A DNA stretch of 64,000 nucleotides from Pseudomonas bijieensis (GCF_013347965.1 NZ_CP048810.1:6385501-6449500), one strand, 5' to 3'. Numbered from the stretch's first letter, positions 18,201-28,920 are shown. The notes: generated by a model not told the origin, from the sequence alone. Translations and numbers: made by a program.

Positions 18201-18900
18201 GGCGCCGCTGGCCATGGCGATGGACATTGATGTGATCGTCGGCCAGGACAAACTCGCGTTCTCGGGGTTCGGCCTGACGGCCAATGTGCAAGGCCAGGTT
18301 CACATCGGCGACAACATGGATACCCGCGGCGAGCTCTGGCTCAACGACGGTCGCTATCGCGCCTACGGGCAACGGCTGACAGTGCGCCGGGCGCGGCTGC
18401 TGTTCGCCGGCCCCATCGACCAGCCCTACCTGGACATCGAAGCGATCCGCCAGACCGACGACGTGATCGCCGGCATCCGCTTGAGCGGCAGCGCCGAGCA
18501 ACCGACCACGCAAATCTTCTCGGAGCCGGCCATGAGTCAGGAGCAGGCGTTGTCCTACCTGGTGCTGGGCCGACCGCTGAGCACCACCGGCGAGGACAAC
18601 AACATGCTCGCCCAAGCGGCGCTGGGCCTGGGCTTGATGGGCAGTTCGGGGGTGACCAGCAGCCTGGCCAACAACCTGGGGATCGAGGATTTTCAGCTCG
18701 ACACCCAGGGCAGCGGCAACACCACCAGCGTGGTCGCCAGCGGCAACCTGTCGGAAAAGCTCAGCCTGCGCTACGGCGTCGGCGTGTTCGAACCGGCCAA
18801 TACCATCGCCCTGCGCTACAAGCTCAGCAAGAAGGTCTACCTCGAAGCCGCCAGCGGCGTGGCCAGCTCGCTGGACATCTTCTACAAGCGCGATTTCTAA
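15226..18900 (+). CDS. tamB: TamB, inner-membrane anchored AsmA-like lipid-transport/assembly protein
   Basis: 1224 residues starting at GTG 15226, overlapping tamA by four bases. An N-terminal membrane helix (ITLLAVAGVLLALVLALSVV) is followed by a long periplasmic part made of repeated beta-rich segments with alternating hydrophobic residues, as in the lipid-carrying groove of TamB/YtfN/AsmA proteins. The C-terminal DUF490 region shows MDTRGELWLNDGRYRAYG and TQIFSEPAMSQEQALSYLVL, and the protein ends in Phe, as expected for docking to TamA. Length matches the family. Confidence 0.95.
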   Translation: MKRGVKITLLAVAGVLLALVLALSVVLGTAFGSRWALGLVPGLSVENFQGRLGGQWSADHLLWQQDASRVEVDRLIFAWSPLCLARMTLCIEQLKADQVALQLPASADEPSSGPISLPDLDLPLAIELGDVQVGSLSFNGSEQLKGLQLVAHWTAEGLQIDSVQLQRDELSLKLSGLLKPGGDWPLNAEGRLTLPAPGATPWALDLKVDGNLLKTLNLKAGSSGYLQGQLTGELQPLADNLPAKVRITADGFRASADLPDTLLLNQLELTGEGDLKNGYRLLGKATLPAEKGPVALLLQGSVDANGAQIAGLDLDAGDQRSLKLSGQLDWREGLRAEAKVAWLDFPWHRLYPLIDEPQVTLRSFDGEVSYTDGKYLGNFQAALDGPAGAFSLDSPFSGDLRQIHLPQLKLAAGQGKAEGHLSLQFADGIAWDTALQLSAINPAYWLGELPGTLAGPLRSKGAMKNDHLELDADLDLKGKLRGQPALFQAKASGAGEQWNLSALDIRLGDNRINGTGSLQEKLTGQIDIKLSRLAQLWPQLRGQVVGRVDVAGTLKAPQGKLGLQGTQLALQDNRLQSLNLDATLDSAQRGKLDLKASGIRVGETSLGVLTVSGQGDIKQQKLNLDLQGPQLDTTLALDGTLDQGNWRGRLASGDVEAGGQAWRLQAPAKLERLADGTLNVGAHCWRSGEASLCGEDQRLMPEPKLRYHLKQFPIESLAQWMPKDFAWQGRLNADLQLDLPASGPNGRILVDASGGTLRIRDKEQWLDFPYQTLTLNSRLTPRRIDTDLNFVGTRLGELMLQAQINPLPASKPLSGSFRLSGLDLSVARPFVPMVETLTGHLSGSGTLAGGLLAPQVNGNLLLSDGEVSGPELPVSLEALQVRAMIAGETIRLDGDWKSGKSGQGRLSGTVGWGDALTMNLALRGSQLPVTVEPYAVLDVAPDLNITMHGDQLSIAGKVLVPKGEITIRELPPSTVKVSDDTVIVGHQTEEGKAPLAMAMDIDVIVGQDKLAFSGFGLTANVQGQVHIGDNMDTRGELWLNDGRYRAYGQRLTVRRARLLFAGPIDQPYLDIEAIRQTDDVIAGIRLSGSAEQPTTQIFSEPAMSQEQALSYLVLGRPLSTTGEDNNMLAQAALGLGLMGSSGVTSSLANNLGIEDFQLDTQGSGNTTSVVASGNLSEKLSLRYGVGVFEPANTIALRYKLSKKVYLEAASGVASSLDIFYKRDF

Positions 18901-18927
18901 ACCCTCCCTGAATCCTCCATGTCCGAT

Positions 18928-19016
18928 GTGGGAGCGAGCCTGCTCGCGATAGCGCAGTGACATTCAGCATCTTCGTTGACTGACACACCGCTATTCGCGA
19001 GCAAGCCCGCTCCCAC
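18928..19016. repeat. REP inverted pair
   Basis: GTGGGAGCGAGCCTGCTCGC faces GCGAGCAAGCCCGCTCCCAC around a short spacer, just after tamB and before the marR promoter. Confidence 0.88.
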
Positions 19017-19064
19017 ATTTTTATCTGCGTTTGTCTGTTAGTGCATAGCAACCTAACTATTCGA

Positions 19065-19092
19065 TTGACATTCGCTGCCTAAGCAGTAATAT
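19065..19092 (+). promoter_or_regulatory. Promoter of the marR-efflux operon
   Basis: TTGACA (19065-19070, perfect -35) and TAATAT (19087-19092, near-consensus -10) are separated by 16 bases. The spacer contains the first CTGCCTAAGCAG operator. It is the best sigma70-type promoter I can see in the window. Confidence 0.7.
19075..19086. promoter_or_regulatory. MarR-type operator 1
   Basis: CTGCCTAAGCAG is a 12-bp dyad with one central mismatch pair. It sits between the -35 and -10 boxes, so a bound repressor would exclude RNA polymerase. Confidence 0.6.
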
Positions 19093-19107
19093 CTCGACAT
19101 ACATTCA

Positions 19108-19119
19108 CTGCCTAGGCAG
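19108..19119. promoter_or_regulatory. MarR-type operator 2
   Basis: CTGCCTAGGCAG is a perfect 12-bp palindrome, 33 bp centre-to-centre from operator 1 (about three helical turns). It sits in the early transcribed region. Flanks are similar in both copies (ATTCRCTGCCT). Confidence 0.6.
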
Positions 19120-19133
19120 CAAACGGTGGTCAG

Positions 19134-19607
19134 ATGAAGCACTTCACCCCAGACAACTTCCACAATTGCCATCTCGGCATGCTGCTCGGCCGCACCGCGT
19201 TGCTCAAGGACCGAATCATCGATACCCACATGGAACCTGTCGGCATCACCGCCGCGCAGTTCAAGGTATTGATCATCATGGCCCAGTACGGCATCGAGAC
19301 ACCGGCCGAGCTGTGTCGCTACCTGTCCCTGGACAGCGGCTCGATGACGCGGATGCTCGATCGCCTGGAGCAGAAAGGTTTCCTGGCCCGCGAACGTTCC
19401 GCCCAGGATCGCCGGCAAGTGCGCCTGGTGCTGACTGAAGCCGGCCAGGCCCTCGCCGATCGCCTGCCGTTTATCGGTGCCGAGGCCATGAACCAGTTGG
19501 CCAGCGCCATCAGCCCCGAGGAGTTGCAAACCCTCGAACAGATCCTCAAGAAAATTCTGCTCGCCGCCGGTGACCCCATTACCGTGTCGCGACTGGGGGA
19601 AAAATGA
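19134..19607 (+). CDS. MarR family transcriptional regulator
   Basis: 157 residues. The winged-helix DNA-binding domain spans about residues 40-110 and contains ITAAQFKVLIIMAQYGIETP, DSGSMTRMLDRLEQKGFLAR and the wing SAQDRRQVRLVLTEAG. It is the first gene of an operon with three efflux genes and is preceded by two near-identical palindromes in its own promoter, so it should repress itself and the pump. MarR proteins release DNA on binding aromatic or antibiotic-like ligands; the ligand here is unknown. Its last four bases overlap the next gene (ATGA). Confidence 0.92.
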   Translation: MKHFTPDNFHNCHLGMLLGRTALLKDRIIDTHMEPVGITAAQFKVLIIMAQYGIETPAELCRYLSLDSGSMTRMLDRLEQKGFLARERSAQDRRQVRLVLTEAGQALADRLPFIGAEAMNQLASAISPEELQTLEQILKKILLAAGDPITVSRLGEK

Positions 19608-21073
19608 AGCGTAAAACCTTGCGTACCCGATTAAGCCTGGTGGTCTTGGCCATGAGCCTGGCCGGTTGTGCCAGCTACAGCGGCTTGAAGACCGAAGGCG
19701 TCAGTCTCGAGGCCCAGAGCCTCAAGGCCGGGCAATCCCTGAACGGTGTCACGCTGTCACCGGCCGCGTGGCCGAAAAGCGATTGGTGGAAAAGCCTTGG
19801 CGACCCGCAACTCGATGGCCTGATCCGGGAAGCCTTGCGCGATAGCCCGGACATGCAGATCGCCAGCGCCCGGGTGCATCAGGCCAGTGCTGCCGCCTAT
19901 GCCGCCAACGCGGCGCGCATGCCGACCCTGGATGCCAGCGGCGGTGTCAGCCGTTCGCGCCTGTCCCGTGACCAGGACCCGCAAGGGCTGGGTGAGGCGT
20001 ATAGCACCCTGCGCACGCTGGGTGTGGATTTCAATTACACCTTCGACCTCTGGGGCGGCCAGCGTGCTGCCTGGGAAGCCGCCCTGGGCCAGGCCCGCGC
20101 CGCCGAGATCGATCGCCAGGCCGCGCAACTGACCTTGGCCGCCGACGTGGCCCGGGCCTACAGCGACCTGGGCCAGGCCCACATCATTTATGACCTGGCC
20201 ACCGAGGACCTCAAGCGCACCCGACAGATGCTCGACCTGAGCAAGCGTCGCCTCACTGCCGGGATCGACAGCGAATATCAGTTCCAGCAGACCGAAAGCC
20301 TGGAAGCCAGCGCCGATGCCTCCCGGATCGATGCGGAGAAACGCCTGCAAAGCGCCAAGATCGCCCTGGCGGTGCTGCTCGGCAAGGGCCCGGACCGTGG
20401 CAATGAAATCGCCCGGCCCAATGTGCTGCAAGCCAGCGCGGTCGCCTTGCCGTCGAATCTGCCCGCCGAGTTGCTCGGGCGGCGTCCGGACTTGGTCGCG
20501 GCGCGTTGGCGGGTCGAGGCGGCGAGCAAGGACATCGAGGCCGGCAAGACCAACTTCTATCCCAATCTCAACCTGAGTGCGGCGGCCGGGACACGCTCGC
20601 TGCTGGGCGATGCGATGTTCGGCTCGGCCAGCCGCTTCTTCAATGTGGCGCCGACGGTGTCGTTGCCGATCTTCGATGGCGGCCGCTTGCGAGCGGACCT
20701 GGATGCCCGGGACGCCGATTACGACCTGGCGGTGGCGCAATACAACAAGAGCCTGGTCACGGCCCTTGGCGATGTCAGCGACACCATCAACCAGTTGCGT
20801 GACATCGCCCGCCAGATCGGCGCCCAGCAGCATGCCACCGATATCGCCCAGAGCTCCTACGACACGGTGGTCCAGCGCTACGGCTCGGGCATCGGTAATT
20901 ACCTGGACGTGTTGAGCATCGAGCAGCAATTGCTCCAGGCCCAGCGCCAACTGGCGAATCTGAATGCCGAGCAGATCGATTTGTCGATTCAACTGATGCA
21001 GGCCCTGGGCGGTGGTTTCGAGGCCCAGACCCTGGCGGCGGCCACTCCGGTCTCTGCCACGCCGAATAACTGA
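19604..21073 (+). CDS. NodT-type outer-membrane efflux lipoprotein
   Basis: 489 residues. The signal sequence ends in the lipobox LAGC with acylated Cys22. The rest is an OEP/TolC-like outer-membrane channel with two homologous halves: long helices rich in Ala/Gln (AAYAANAARMPTLDASGG; ADYDLAVAQYNKSLVTALGD) and the family marker LGRRPDLVAARWRVEAA in between. It forms the exit duct of the tripartite pump with the next two genes. The start overlaps marR by four bases, implying coupled translation. Confidence 0.93.
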   Translation: MKRKTLRTRLSLVVLAMSLAGCASYSGLKTEGVSLEAQSLKAGQSLNGVTLSPAAWPKSDWWKSLGDPQLDGLIREALRDSPDMQIASARVHQASAAAYAANAARMPTLDASGGVSRSRLSRDQDPQGLGEAYSTLRTLGVDFNYTFDLWGGQRAAWEAALGQARAAEIDRQAAQLTLAADVARAYSDLGQAHIIYDLATEDLKRTRQMLDLSKRRLTAGIDSEYQFQQTESLEASADASRIDAEKRLQSAKIALAVLLGKGPDRGNEIARPNVLQASAVALPSNLPAELLGRRPDLVAARWRVEAASKDIEAGKTNFYPNLNLSAAAGTRSLLGDAMFGSASRFFNVAPTVSLPIFDGGRLRADLDARDADYDLAVAQYNKSLVTALGDVSDTINQLRDIARQIGAQQHATDIAQSSYDTVVQRYGSGIGNYLDVLSIEQQLLQAQRQLANLNAEQIDLSIQLMQALGGGFEAQTLAAATPVSATPNN

Positions 21074-21088
21074 TTCGAGGTACTTGTC

Positions 21089-22285
21089 ATGGCTACTGCC
21101 GAAACGACTCAATCCGAACATGCGCAAGACAGCAACCCACGCAAGCGCAAGGTCATGCTGGTGACGCTGACGCTGCTGGTCATTCTCTCGGGCCTGGGTG
21201 TCTGGGCCTGGCACGAACTGTATGGTCGCTGGAGCGAAAGCACCGACGATGCCTATGTGAACGGCAACGTAGTGGAAATCACACCGCAAGTCACCGGCAC
21301 CGTGGTGAGCATCGGTGCCGACGACGGCGACCTGGTGCGTGAAGGCCAGGTGCTGGTGCAGTTCGACCCGAACGATGCCGAAGTCGGGCTGCAAAGTGCC
21401 CAGGCCAACCTGGCCCGGACCGTGCGCCAGGTGCGTGGCTTGTACAGCAACGTCGATGGCATGCGGGCGCAGGTCAATGCGCAAGAGGCCGAAGTGCAGA
21501 AGGCCCAGGAAAACTACAGTCGACGCAAGAACCTGGCGGCTGGCGGGGCGATTTCCCAGGAAGAACTGTCTCACGCCCGGGACGACCTGACCTCGGCGCA
21601 GAACGCCTTGGCCAATGCCCGGCAACAACTCAAGACCACCAGCGCCCTGGTGGACGATACCGTGGTGTCGTCCCATCCCGACGTGCAGTCCGCCGCCGCG
21701 CAATTGCGCCAGGCCTTCCTGGCCAACGCCCGCAGCACCTTGATTGCACCGGTCACCGGTTATGTCGCCAAACGCACCGTGCAACTGGGCCAACGGGTGC
21801 AGCCAGGCACGGCGTTGATGGCGGTGATCCCGCTGGATCAGCTGTGGATCGATGCCAACTTCAAGGAAACCCAACTGCGCGACATGCGCATCGGCCAGCC
21901 GGTGGACATCGAGGCCGACCTGTACGGCAGCGATGTGAAGTACAGCGGCACCATCGACAGCCTCGGCGCCGGCACCGGCAGCGCGTTTGCCTTGCTGCCG
22001 GCACAGAACGCCACGGGTAACTGGATCAAGATTGTCCAGCGGGTGCCGGTGCGCATTCATGTCAATGCCCAGGAGCTGGCCGAGCATCCGCTGCGGATCG
22101 GCCTGTCGACCCTGGTCAGCGTCAATCTGCGCGACCAGAGCGGCCCGGTACTGGCCCAGCAGCCACCGCAGAAAGCCTCGTTCAGCACCCAGGTCTATGA
22201 CCGGCAACTGGCCGATGCCGACGCGATGATCTCGCGGTTGATTCACGAAAACAGCGCGGTTGCGAGCAAGACTGCCCAGCGCTGA
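21089..22285 (+). CDS. EmrA/HlyD-type membrane fusion protein
   Basis: 398 residues. A short cytoplasmic N-terminus is followed by a single transmembrane helix (VMLVTLTLLVILSGLGVWAW), then the split biotinyl-lipoyl-like domain (DAYVNGNVVEITPQVTGTV ... APVTGYVAKRTVQLGQRVQ) flanking a coiled-coil hairpin (about residues 120-200). It is the periplasmic adaptor linking the EmrB-like MFS pump to the NodT channel. It follows the channel gene by 15 bases. A REP cluster separates it from emrB. Confidence 0.93.
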   Translation: MATAETTQSEHAQDSNPRKRKVMLVTLTLLVILSGLGVWAWHELYGRWSESTDDAYVNGNVVEITPQVTGTVVSIGADDGDLVREGQVLVQFDPNDAEVGLQSAQANLARTVRQVRGLYSNVDGMRAQVNAQEAEVQKAQENYSRRKNLAAGGAISQEELSHARDDLTSAQNALANARQQLKTTSALVDDTVVSSHPDVQSAAAQLRQAFLANARSTLIAPVTGYVAKRTVQLGQRVQPGTALMAVIPLDQLWIDANFKETQLRDMRIGQPVDIEADLYGSDVKYSGTIDSLGAGTGSAFALLPAQNATGNWIKIVQRVPVRIHVNAQELAEHPLRIGLSTLVSVNLRDQSGPVLAQQPPQKASFSTQVYDRQLADADAMISRLIHENSAVASKTAQR

Positions 22286-22292
22286 TCACCCT

Positions 22293-22449
22293 GTGGGAGC
22301 CGAGCTTGCTCGCGATAGCGGCATGGCAGGCAACAAAGATATTGGCTGTAAGGGCCCCATCGCGAGCAAGCTCGGCTCCCACAGGTTTTGTGTTTTGTTC
22401 AATGGTTCAGGTAGTCCTGGAACCTGTGGGAGCAAGGCTTGCTCGCGAT
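22293..22449. repeat. REP pair plus a single REP inside the efflux operon
   Basis: An inverted pair (22293-22382; GTGGGAGCCGAGCTTGCTCG ... CGAGCTCGGCTCCCAC in complementary form) is followed by one lone unit GTGGGAGCAAGGCTTGCTCG (22426-22449). It fills most of the gap between the EmrA and EmrB genes, which must be co-transcribed for a working pump. Confidence 0.88.
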
Positions 22450-22478
22450 TCACCACCGTCGCTTCATAGGATTTCGCA

Positions 22479-24008
22479 ATGAGCAATAACGCGTCTTTCA
22501 CGCCGCCCAGCCTGTTGCTCAGCACCATCGGGCTGTCGCTGGCGACGTTCATGCAAGTGCTCGACACCACCATTGCCAACGTCGCCTTGCCGACCATTTC
22601 CGGCAACCTGGGCGTCAGTTCGGAGCAGGGCACCTGGGTCATTACCTCGTTCGCGGTGAGCAACGCCATCGCCTTGCCGCTCACTGGCTGGTTGAGCCGA
22701 CGGTTTGGCGAGGTGAAGCTGTTTTTGTGGGCGACGATGCTGTTCGTGCTCGCTTCGTTCTTGTGTGGCATTTCCACTTCGATGCCAGAACTGATTGGTT
22801 TTCGCGTACTCCAGGGGCTGGTCGCCGGGCCGTTGTACCCGATGACCCAGACCTTGCTGATCGCGGTGTACCCGCCGGCCAGGCGCGGCATGGCCCTGGC
22901 CTTGCTGGCGATGGTCACGGTGGTGGCGCCGATTGCCGGGCCGATCCTCGGTGGCTGGATCACCGACAGCTACAGCTGGCCGTGGATCTTTTTCATCAAC
23001 GTGCCCATCGGGGTCTTCGCGGCGATGGTGGTGCAACAACAGCTCAAGGCGCGGCCGGTGGTCACCAGCCATCAACCGATGGACTACGTAGGGCTGATCA
23101 CGCTGATCATCGGGGTCGGCGCGCTCCAGGTGATCCTCGACAAAGGCAACGACCTGGACTGGTTCGAATCGAACTTCATCATCATCGGAGCACTGATTTC
23201 GCTCATTGCCCTGGCGGTGTTCGTGATCTGGGAAATGACCGACCGCCATCCGGTGGTCAATCTGCGGCTGTTCGCCTATCGCAACTTTCGCATCGGCACC
23301 ATTGTGCTGGTGGGGGGCTACGCCGGGTTCTTCGGCATCAACCTGATCCTGCCGCAGTGGTTGCAGACCCAGATGGGCTACACCGCGACCTGGGCCGGGC
23401 TGGCAGTGGCGCCCATCGGTATCCTGCCGGTGCTGATGTCGCCCTTCGTCGGCAAGTACGCCCACCGGTTCGACCTGCGTGTGTTGGCCGGGCTGGCGTT
23501 CCTGGCCATCGGCCTGAGCTGCTTCATGCGCGCCGGGTTTACCAATGAGGTGGATTTCCAGCACATCGCGATGGTGCAGTTGTTCATGGGCATCGGTGTG
23601 GCGCTGTTTTTCATGCCGACCCTGAGCATCCTGATGTCGGACCTGCCACCGCACCAGATTGCCGACGGCGCCGGGCTGGCGACGTTCCTGCGGACCCTGG
23701 GCGGCAGCTTCGCCGCGTCCCTGACCACCTGGATCTGGATCCGCCGGGCCGACCAGCACCATGCCTACCTGAGCGAACACATCAGCACCTACGAGCCGGC
23801 CACCCGTGAGGCACTCAACCAGCTCGGCGGCGCGAGTGCCCCGGCCTATGCCCAGCTCGACCAGATCCTCACCAGCCAGGCGTACATGCTCTCCACCGTG
23901 GATTACTTCACGTTGCTGGGATGGGGGTTCATGGGCTTGATCTTGCTGGTGTGGCTGGCCAAGCCGCCGTTTGCGGCGAAGGCGGGGCCTGCGTCGGCGG
24001 GGCATTGA
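22479..24008 (+). CDS. DHA2-family MFS drug:proton antiporter (EmrB/QacA type)
   Basis: 509 residues with about 14 transmembrane segments. It carries the DHA2 signature LDTTIANVALPTI in helix 1 (Asp29 onward), GWLSRRFGEVKLF (motif A after helix 2) and PLYPMTQTLLIAVYPPARRG. It is the inner-membrane pump of the NodT-EmrA-EmrB system and exports hydrophobic drugs or aromatic acids. It is the last gene of the MarR-controlled operon. AGGA eight bases before the ATG serves as its own ribosome binding site. Confidence 0.93.
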   Translation: MSNNASFTPPSLLLSTIGLSLATFMQVLDTTIANVALPTISGNLGVSSEQGTWVITSFAVSNAIALPLTGWLSRRFGEVKLFLWATMLFVLASFLCGISTSMPELIGFRVLQGLVAGPLYPMTQTLLIAVYPPARRGMALALLAMVTVVAPIAGPILGGWITDSYSWPWIFFINVPIGVFAAMVVQQQLKARPVVTSHQPMDYVGLITLIIGVGALQVILDKGNDLDWFESNFIIIGALISLIALAVFVIWEMTDRHPVVNLRLFAYRNFRIGTIVLVGGYAGFFGINLILPQWLQTQMGYTATWAGLAVAPIGILPVLMSPFVGKYAHRFDLRVLAGLAFLAIGLSCFMRAGFTNEVDFQHIAMVQLFMGIGVALFFMPTLSILMSDLPPHQIADGAGLATFLRTLGGSFAASLTTWIWIRRADQHHAYLSEHISTYEPATREALNQLGGASAPAYAQLDQILTSQAYMLSTVDYFTLLGWGFMGLILLVWLAKPPFAAKAGPASAGH

Positions 24009-24032
24009 TTCAGAAGTGAAATGCAATCCAAT

Positions 24033-24150
24033 GTGGGAGCGGGGCTGTGGGAGCAAGGCTTGCCCGCGATGCGGGCGACACGGTTCAACTGCAAGACCGT
24101 GTCATCGTTCATCGCGAGCAAGCTTTGCTCCCACAGGCCTACTCCCACAG
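24033..24150. repeat. Compound REP cluster
   Basis: A truncated unit (GTGGGAGCGGGGCT) runs into a full unit GTGGGAGCAAGGCTTGCCCG, then an inverted unit ends GCAAGCTTTGCTCCCAC and a truncated ACTCCCACAG follows. This looks like a REP pair nested inside a partial older pair. It lies between convergent emrB and lpxH. Confidence 0.85.
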
Positions 24151-24166
24151 GGGACATCTGCGCGCT

Positions 24167-24916
24167 TCAGTTGCCTGGCAACGCCAACTGCGCATTACCA
24201 AAACCAAACGGCGCCAACGCAAACCCTTGCTCATCCACCTGCAACGCCCAGCCTTGCTTGTCCCAATCCCCCAGCACGATGCGTCTCGCTGCGTGTTCGC
24301 CCAGTTGCAGCTTGTGGATGGCGGGGCGGTGGGTGTGGCCGTGGATCAGGGTCTTCACGCCGTACTCCTGCATGATCCGCGGGATCTCTTCGGGCGTGAC
24401 GTCGACGATGTCATTGGCTTTCATGCGTGTCTGCGTGCGGCTTTCGCTACGCAGTTTGCGCGCCAGTTTCTGGCGACTGCCCAGCGGCAGGTGACGCAGG
24501 ATGAACAGCGTGACCGGATTGCGCAGCCAGCGCCGCAGCTTCATGTAGCCTTCGTCGCGGGTGCAGAGGCTGTCGCCGTGCATCAGCAGCACCGGCTCGC
24601 CGTTGAACTGCACGACACTCGGGTCCTTGAGCAGGGTGCAGCCGGCCGCTTTGCAAAAGGCCTGCCCCAGCATGAAGTCGCGATTGCCGTGCATCAGGAA
24701 TATGGCCGTGCCGCTGTCGCTCAATTCGCGCAGGGCCTGGCAGATGGAACGCTGGAACGGCGTCATGGCATCGTCGCCGATCCAGGCTTCGAAAAAGTCG
24801 CCCAGGATGTACAACGCTTGCGCCGAGCGGGCGCGTGTGGCGAGTAGATCCAGAAACGCCCGGGTGATGTCCGGGCGCTCCTCTTCCAGATGCAAATCTG
24901 AAATCAGCAGTATCAC
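24167..24916 (-). CDS. lpxH: UDP-2,3-diacylglucosamine diphosphatase LpxH
   Basis: 249 residues. It hydrolyses UDP-2,3-diacylglucosamine to lipid X in lipid A synthesis at the inner-membrane surface. The calcineurin-like metal-binding motifs are complete: [10 protein letters not shown] (Asp7, His9), [21 protein letters not shown] (Asn-Arg-Asp), [12 protein letters not shown] and the final GHTHRP. Its start overlaps the ppiB stop by four bases, the same pair order seen in other Pseudomonas. Confidence 0.95.
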   Translation of the reverse strand: MILLISDLHLEEERPDITRAFLDLLATRARSAQALYILGDFFEAWIGDDAMTPFQRSICQALRELSDSGTAIFLMHGNRDFMLGQAFCKAAGCTLLKDPSVVQFNGEPVLLMHGDSLCTRDEGYMKLRRWLRNPVTLFILRHLPLGSRQKLARKLRSESRTQTRMKANDIVDVTPEEIPRIMQEYGVKTLIHGHTHRPAIHKLQLGEHAARRIVLGDWDKQGWALQVDEQGFALAPFGFGNAQLALPGN

Positions 24917-25416
24917 TCAATGATCTCGGCTTTCTCGATGATCACGTCTTCTGCCGGGACGTCCTGGTGGCCGGCCTTGGAAGTGGTGGCGACGCCCTTG
25001 ATCTTGTCGACCACGTCGGTGCCTTCGATCACTTCACCGAACACCGCATAACCCCAACCCTGTACGGTCTTGGCGCTGTGGTTCAGGAAGCTGTTGTCGG
25101 CCACGTTGATGAAGAACTGCGCGGAGGCCGAATGCGGCTCCATGGTACGGGCCATGGCAACGCTGTACTTTTTGTTCGGCAGGCCGTTGTCGGCTTCGTT
25201 CTGAATGCTTGGGCGCTTGTCTTTCTTTTCCTTCATGCCAGGTTCGAAACCGCCGCCCTGGATCATGAAGTTGCCGATGACACGGTGGAAAACAGTGTTT
25301 TCGTAGTGGCCGGCCTTGACGTACTCAACGAAGTTGGCAACGGTCAGCGGTGCCTTTTCGGCGTTCAGTTGCAGGACGATGTCGCCGTGGTTGGTGGTCA
25401 GTTTGACTTGGGTCAT
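24913..25416 (-). CDS. ppiB: Cytoplasmic cyclophilin-type peptidyl-prolyl isomerase PpiB
   Basis: 167 residues without a signal peptide, so the cytoplasmic form. It catalyses cis-trans isomerisation of X-Pro bonds. The active-site blocks are intact: [15 protein letters not shown] (catalytic Arg), [17 protein letters not shown] and [20 protein letters not shown]. The gene is divergent from glnS across about 250 bases and translationally coupled with lpxH. Confidence 0.95.
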   Translation of the reverse strand: MTQVKLTTNHGDIVLQLNAEKAPLTVANFVEYVKAGHYENTVFHRVIGNFMIQGGGFEPGMKEKKDKRPSIQNEADNGLPNKKYSVAMARTMEPHSASAQFFINVADNSFLNHSAKTVQGWGYAVFGEVIEGTDVVDKIKGVATTSKAGHQDVPAEDVIIEKAEIIE

Positions 25417-25665
25417 GATCGCTACTCTTTCAAGGAATTCGTGGGTTTCGGGGCTTCACTGCCCGCAACCGGTCTGGCTGCAATCGGCCAGGTTGGGCAG
25501 TTTAGCGTGCCAGGCACGAATTTCGAGGCTGTTTTTCATCAGGTCGTCGATTAAATTCAATCGTTTACCGACCTGGCCTGTCAGGTGCTTGACAGCATCG
25601 GCTATGATACGGGCTTTGATTTATCAGGCCGCACCCGGCCGCGCACTTGTACGTTCAAGGATCCT

Positions 25666-27363
25666 ATGAGCAAGCCCACTGTCGACCCTACCTCGAATTC
25701 CAAGACCGGCCCGGCCGTGCCGGTCAACTTCCTGCGCCCGATCATCCAGGCGGACCTGGACTCGGGTAAGCACACACAGATCGTCACTCGCTTCCCTCCG
25801 GAGCCCAACGGCTACCTGCACATCGGCCATGCCAAGTCGATCTGCGTGAATTTCGGCCTGGCCCAGGAGTTCGGCGGCGTCACGCACTTGCGTTTCGACG
25901 ATACCAACCCGGCCAAGGAAGACCAGGAATACATCGACGCGATCGAAAGCGACGTCAAGTGGCTGGGTTTCGAATGGTCCGGTGAGGTGCGCTATGCCTC
26001 GCAATATTTCGACCAACTGCACGATTGGGCGGTGGAACTGATCAAGGCCGGCAACGCCTACGTGTGCGACCTGACCCCCGAGCAGGCCAAGGAATACCGC
26101 GGCAGCCTGACCGAGCCGGGCAAGAACAGCCCGTTCCGTGACCGCAGCGTGGAAGAGAACCTGGACCTGTTCGCCCGCATGCGCGCCGGTGAGTTCCCGG
26201 ACGGTGCACGGGTGCTGCGCGCCAAGATCGACATGGCCTCGCCGAACATGAACCTGCGCGACCCGATCATGTACCGCATCCGTCATGCCCATCACCACCA
26301 GACCGGTGACAAGTGGTGCATCTACCCCAACTATGACTTCACCCATGGTCAGTCGGACGCTATCGAAGGCATCACCCACTCGATCTGCACCCTGGAGTTC
26401 GAAAGCCACCGGCCGTTGTACGAATGGTTCCTCGAGCACCTGCCGGTGCCGGCCCATCCGCGCCAGTACGAATTCAGCCGCCTGAACCTGAACTACACCA
26501 TCACCAGCAAGCGCAAGCTCAAGCAACTGGTGGACGAGAAGCACGTCAACGGCTGGGACGACCCGCGCATGTCGACGCTGTCGGGCTTCCGTCGTCGGGG
26601 CTACACGCCAAAATCGATCCGCAACTTCTGCGAAATGGTCGGCACCAACCGCTCCGACGGCGTGGTGGACTTCGGCATGCTGGAGTTCAGCATCCGTGAC
26701 GACCTGGACCACAGCGCCCCGCGCGCCATGTGCGTGCTGCGTCCGCTGAAAGTGGTCATCACCAATTACCCGGAAGGCCAGGTCGAGAACCTCGAACTGG
26801 CGCGTCACCCGAAAGAAGACATGGGCGTGCGCGTCCTGCCGTTCGCCCGGGAGATCTACATCGACCGTGAAGACTTCATGGAAGAGCCGCCAAAAGGCTA
26901 CAAGCGCCTGGAGCCGGCCGGCGAAGTGCGCCTGCGCGGCAGCTACGTGATCCGCGCCGACGAAGCGATCAAGGACGCCGACGGCAACATCGTCGAGCTG
27001 CGTTGCTCGTACGACCCCGATACCCTGGGCAAGAACCCGGAAGGTCGCAAGGTCAAGGGCGTGATCCACTGGGTGCCGGCCGCTGCCAGCGTCGAGTGCG
27101 AAGTGCGCCTGTACGATCGCCTGTTCCGTTCGCCGAACCCGGAGAAGGCCGAAGACAGCGCCAGCTTCCTGGACAACATCAACCCTGACTCCCTGCAAGT
27201 ACTCACTGGTTGTCGTGCCGAACCTTCGTTGGGCAACGCACAGCCGGAAGACCGTTTCCAGTTCGAGCGCGAAGGTTACTTCTGCGCGGATATCAAGGAC
27301 TCGAAACCCGGTGCTCCGGTATTCAACCGTACCGTGACCTTGCGCGATTCCTGGGGTCAGTGA
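25666..27363 (+). CDS. glnS: Glutaminyl-tRNA synthetase
   Basis: 565 residues from the ATG at 25666 (AAGGA six bases upstream); a longer reading from 25585 has no ribosome binding site. It attaches glutamine to tRNA-Gln. The class I signature [15 protein letters not shown] carries HIGH, and [12 protein letters not shown] carries the KMSKS-equivalent. The C-terminal anticodon-binding beta-barrels contain [18 protein letters not shown]. It is followed after 21 bases by cysS, read in the same direction. Confidence 0.96.
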   Translation: MSKPTVDPTSNSKTGPAVPVNFLRPIIQADLDSGKHTQIVTRFPPEPNGYLHIGHAKSICVNFGLAQEFGGVTHLRFDDTNPAKEDQEYIDAIESDVKWLGFEWSGEVRYASQYFDQLHDWAVELIKAGNAYVCDLTPEQAKEYRGSLTEPGKNSPFRDRSVEENLDLFARMRAGEFPDGARVLRAKIDMASPNMNLRDPIMYRIRHAHHHQTGDKWCIYPNYDFTHGQSDAIEGITHSICTLEFESHRPLYEWFLEHLPVPAHPRQYEFSRLNLNYTITSKRKLKQLVDEKHVNGWDDPRMSTLSGFRRRGYTPKSIRNFCEMVGTNRSDGVVDFGMLEFSIRDDLDHSAPRAMCVLRPLKVVITNYPEGQVENLELARHPKEDMGVRVLPFAREIYIDREDFMEEPPKGYKRLEPAGEVRLRGSYVIRADEAIKDADGNIVELRCSYDPDTLGKNPEGRKVKGVIHWVPAAASVECEVRLYDRLFRSPNPEKAEDSASFLDNINPDSLQVLTGCRAEPSLGNAQPEDRFQFEREGYFCADIKDSKPGAPVFNRTVTLRDSWGQ

Positions 27364-27384
27364 TCAAGTCTTAAGGGAAACCCT

Positions 27385-28767
<1,383 letters not shown>

Positions 28768-28786
28768 AGTCTTACGCAATACCACT

Positions 28787-28874
28787 GTGGGAGCGAGCCT
28801 GCTCGCGATAGCGGAGTGTCAGGCAACATTTTTGTCGACTGATACACCGCCATCGCGAGCAAGCTCGCTCCCAC
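28787..28874. repeat. REP inverted pair
   Basis: GTGGGAGCGAGCCTGCTCGC faces GCGAGCAAGCTCGCTCCCAC. It is the first of two consecutive REP pairs after cysS; together they occupy most of the 328-base gap to the next gene (28768-29095). Confidence 0.9.
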
Positions 28875-28920
28875 ATTGGATCTGTTGCAGTTTCCAATTT
28901 TTTGCCCGCCGCCAATCCCT

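Noticed and set aside
19757..22246. 829-codon leftward ORF opposite the efflux genes
   Set aside because: Antisense shadow of the NodT and EmrA genes; no ribosome binding site or recognised family.
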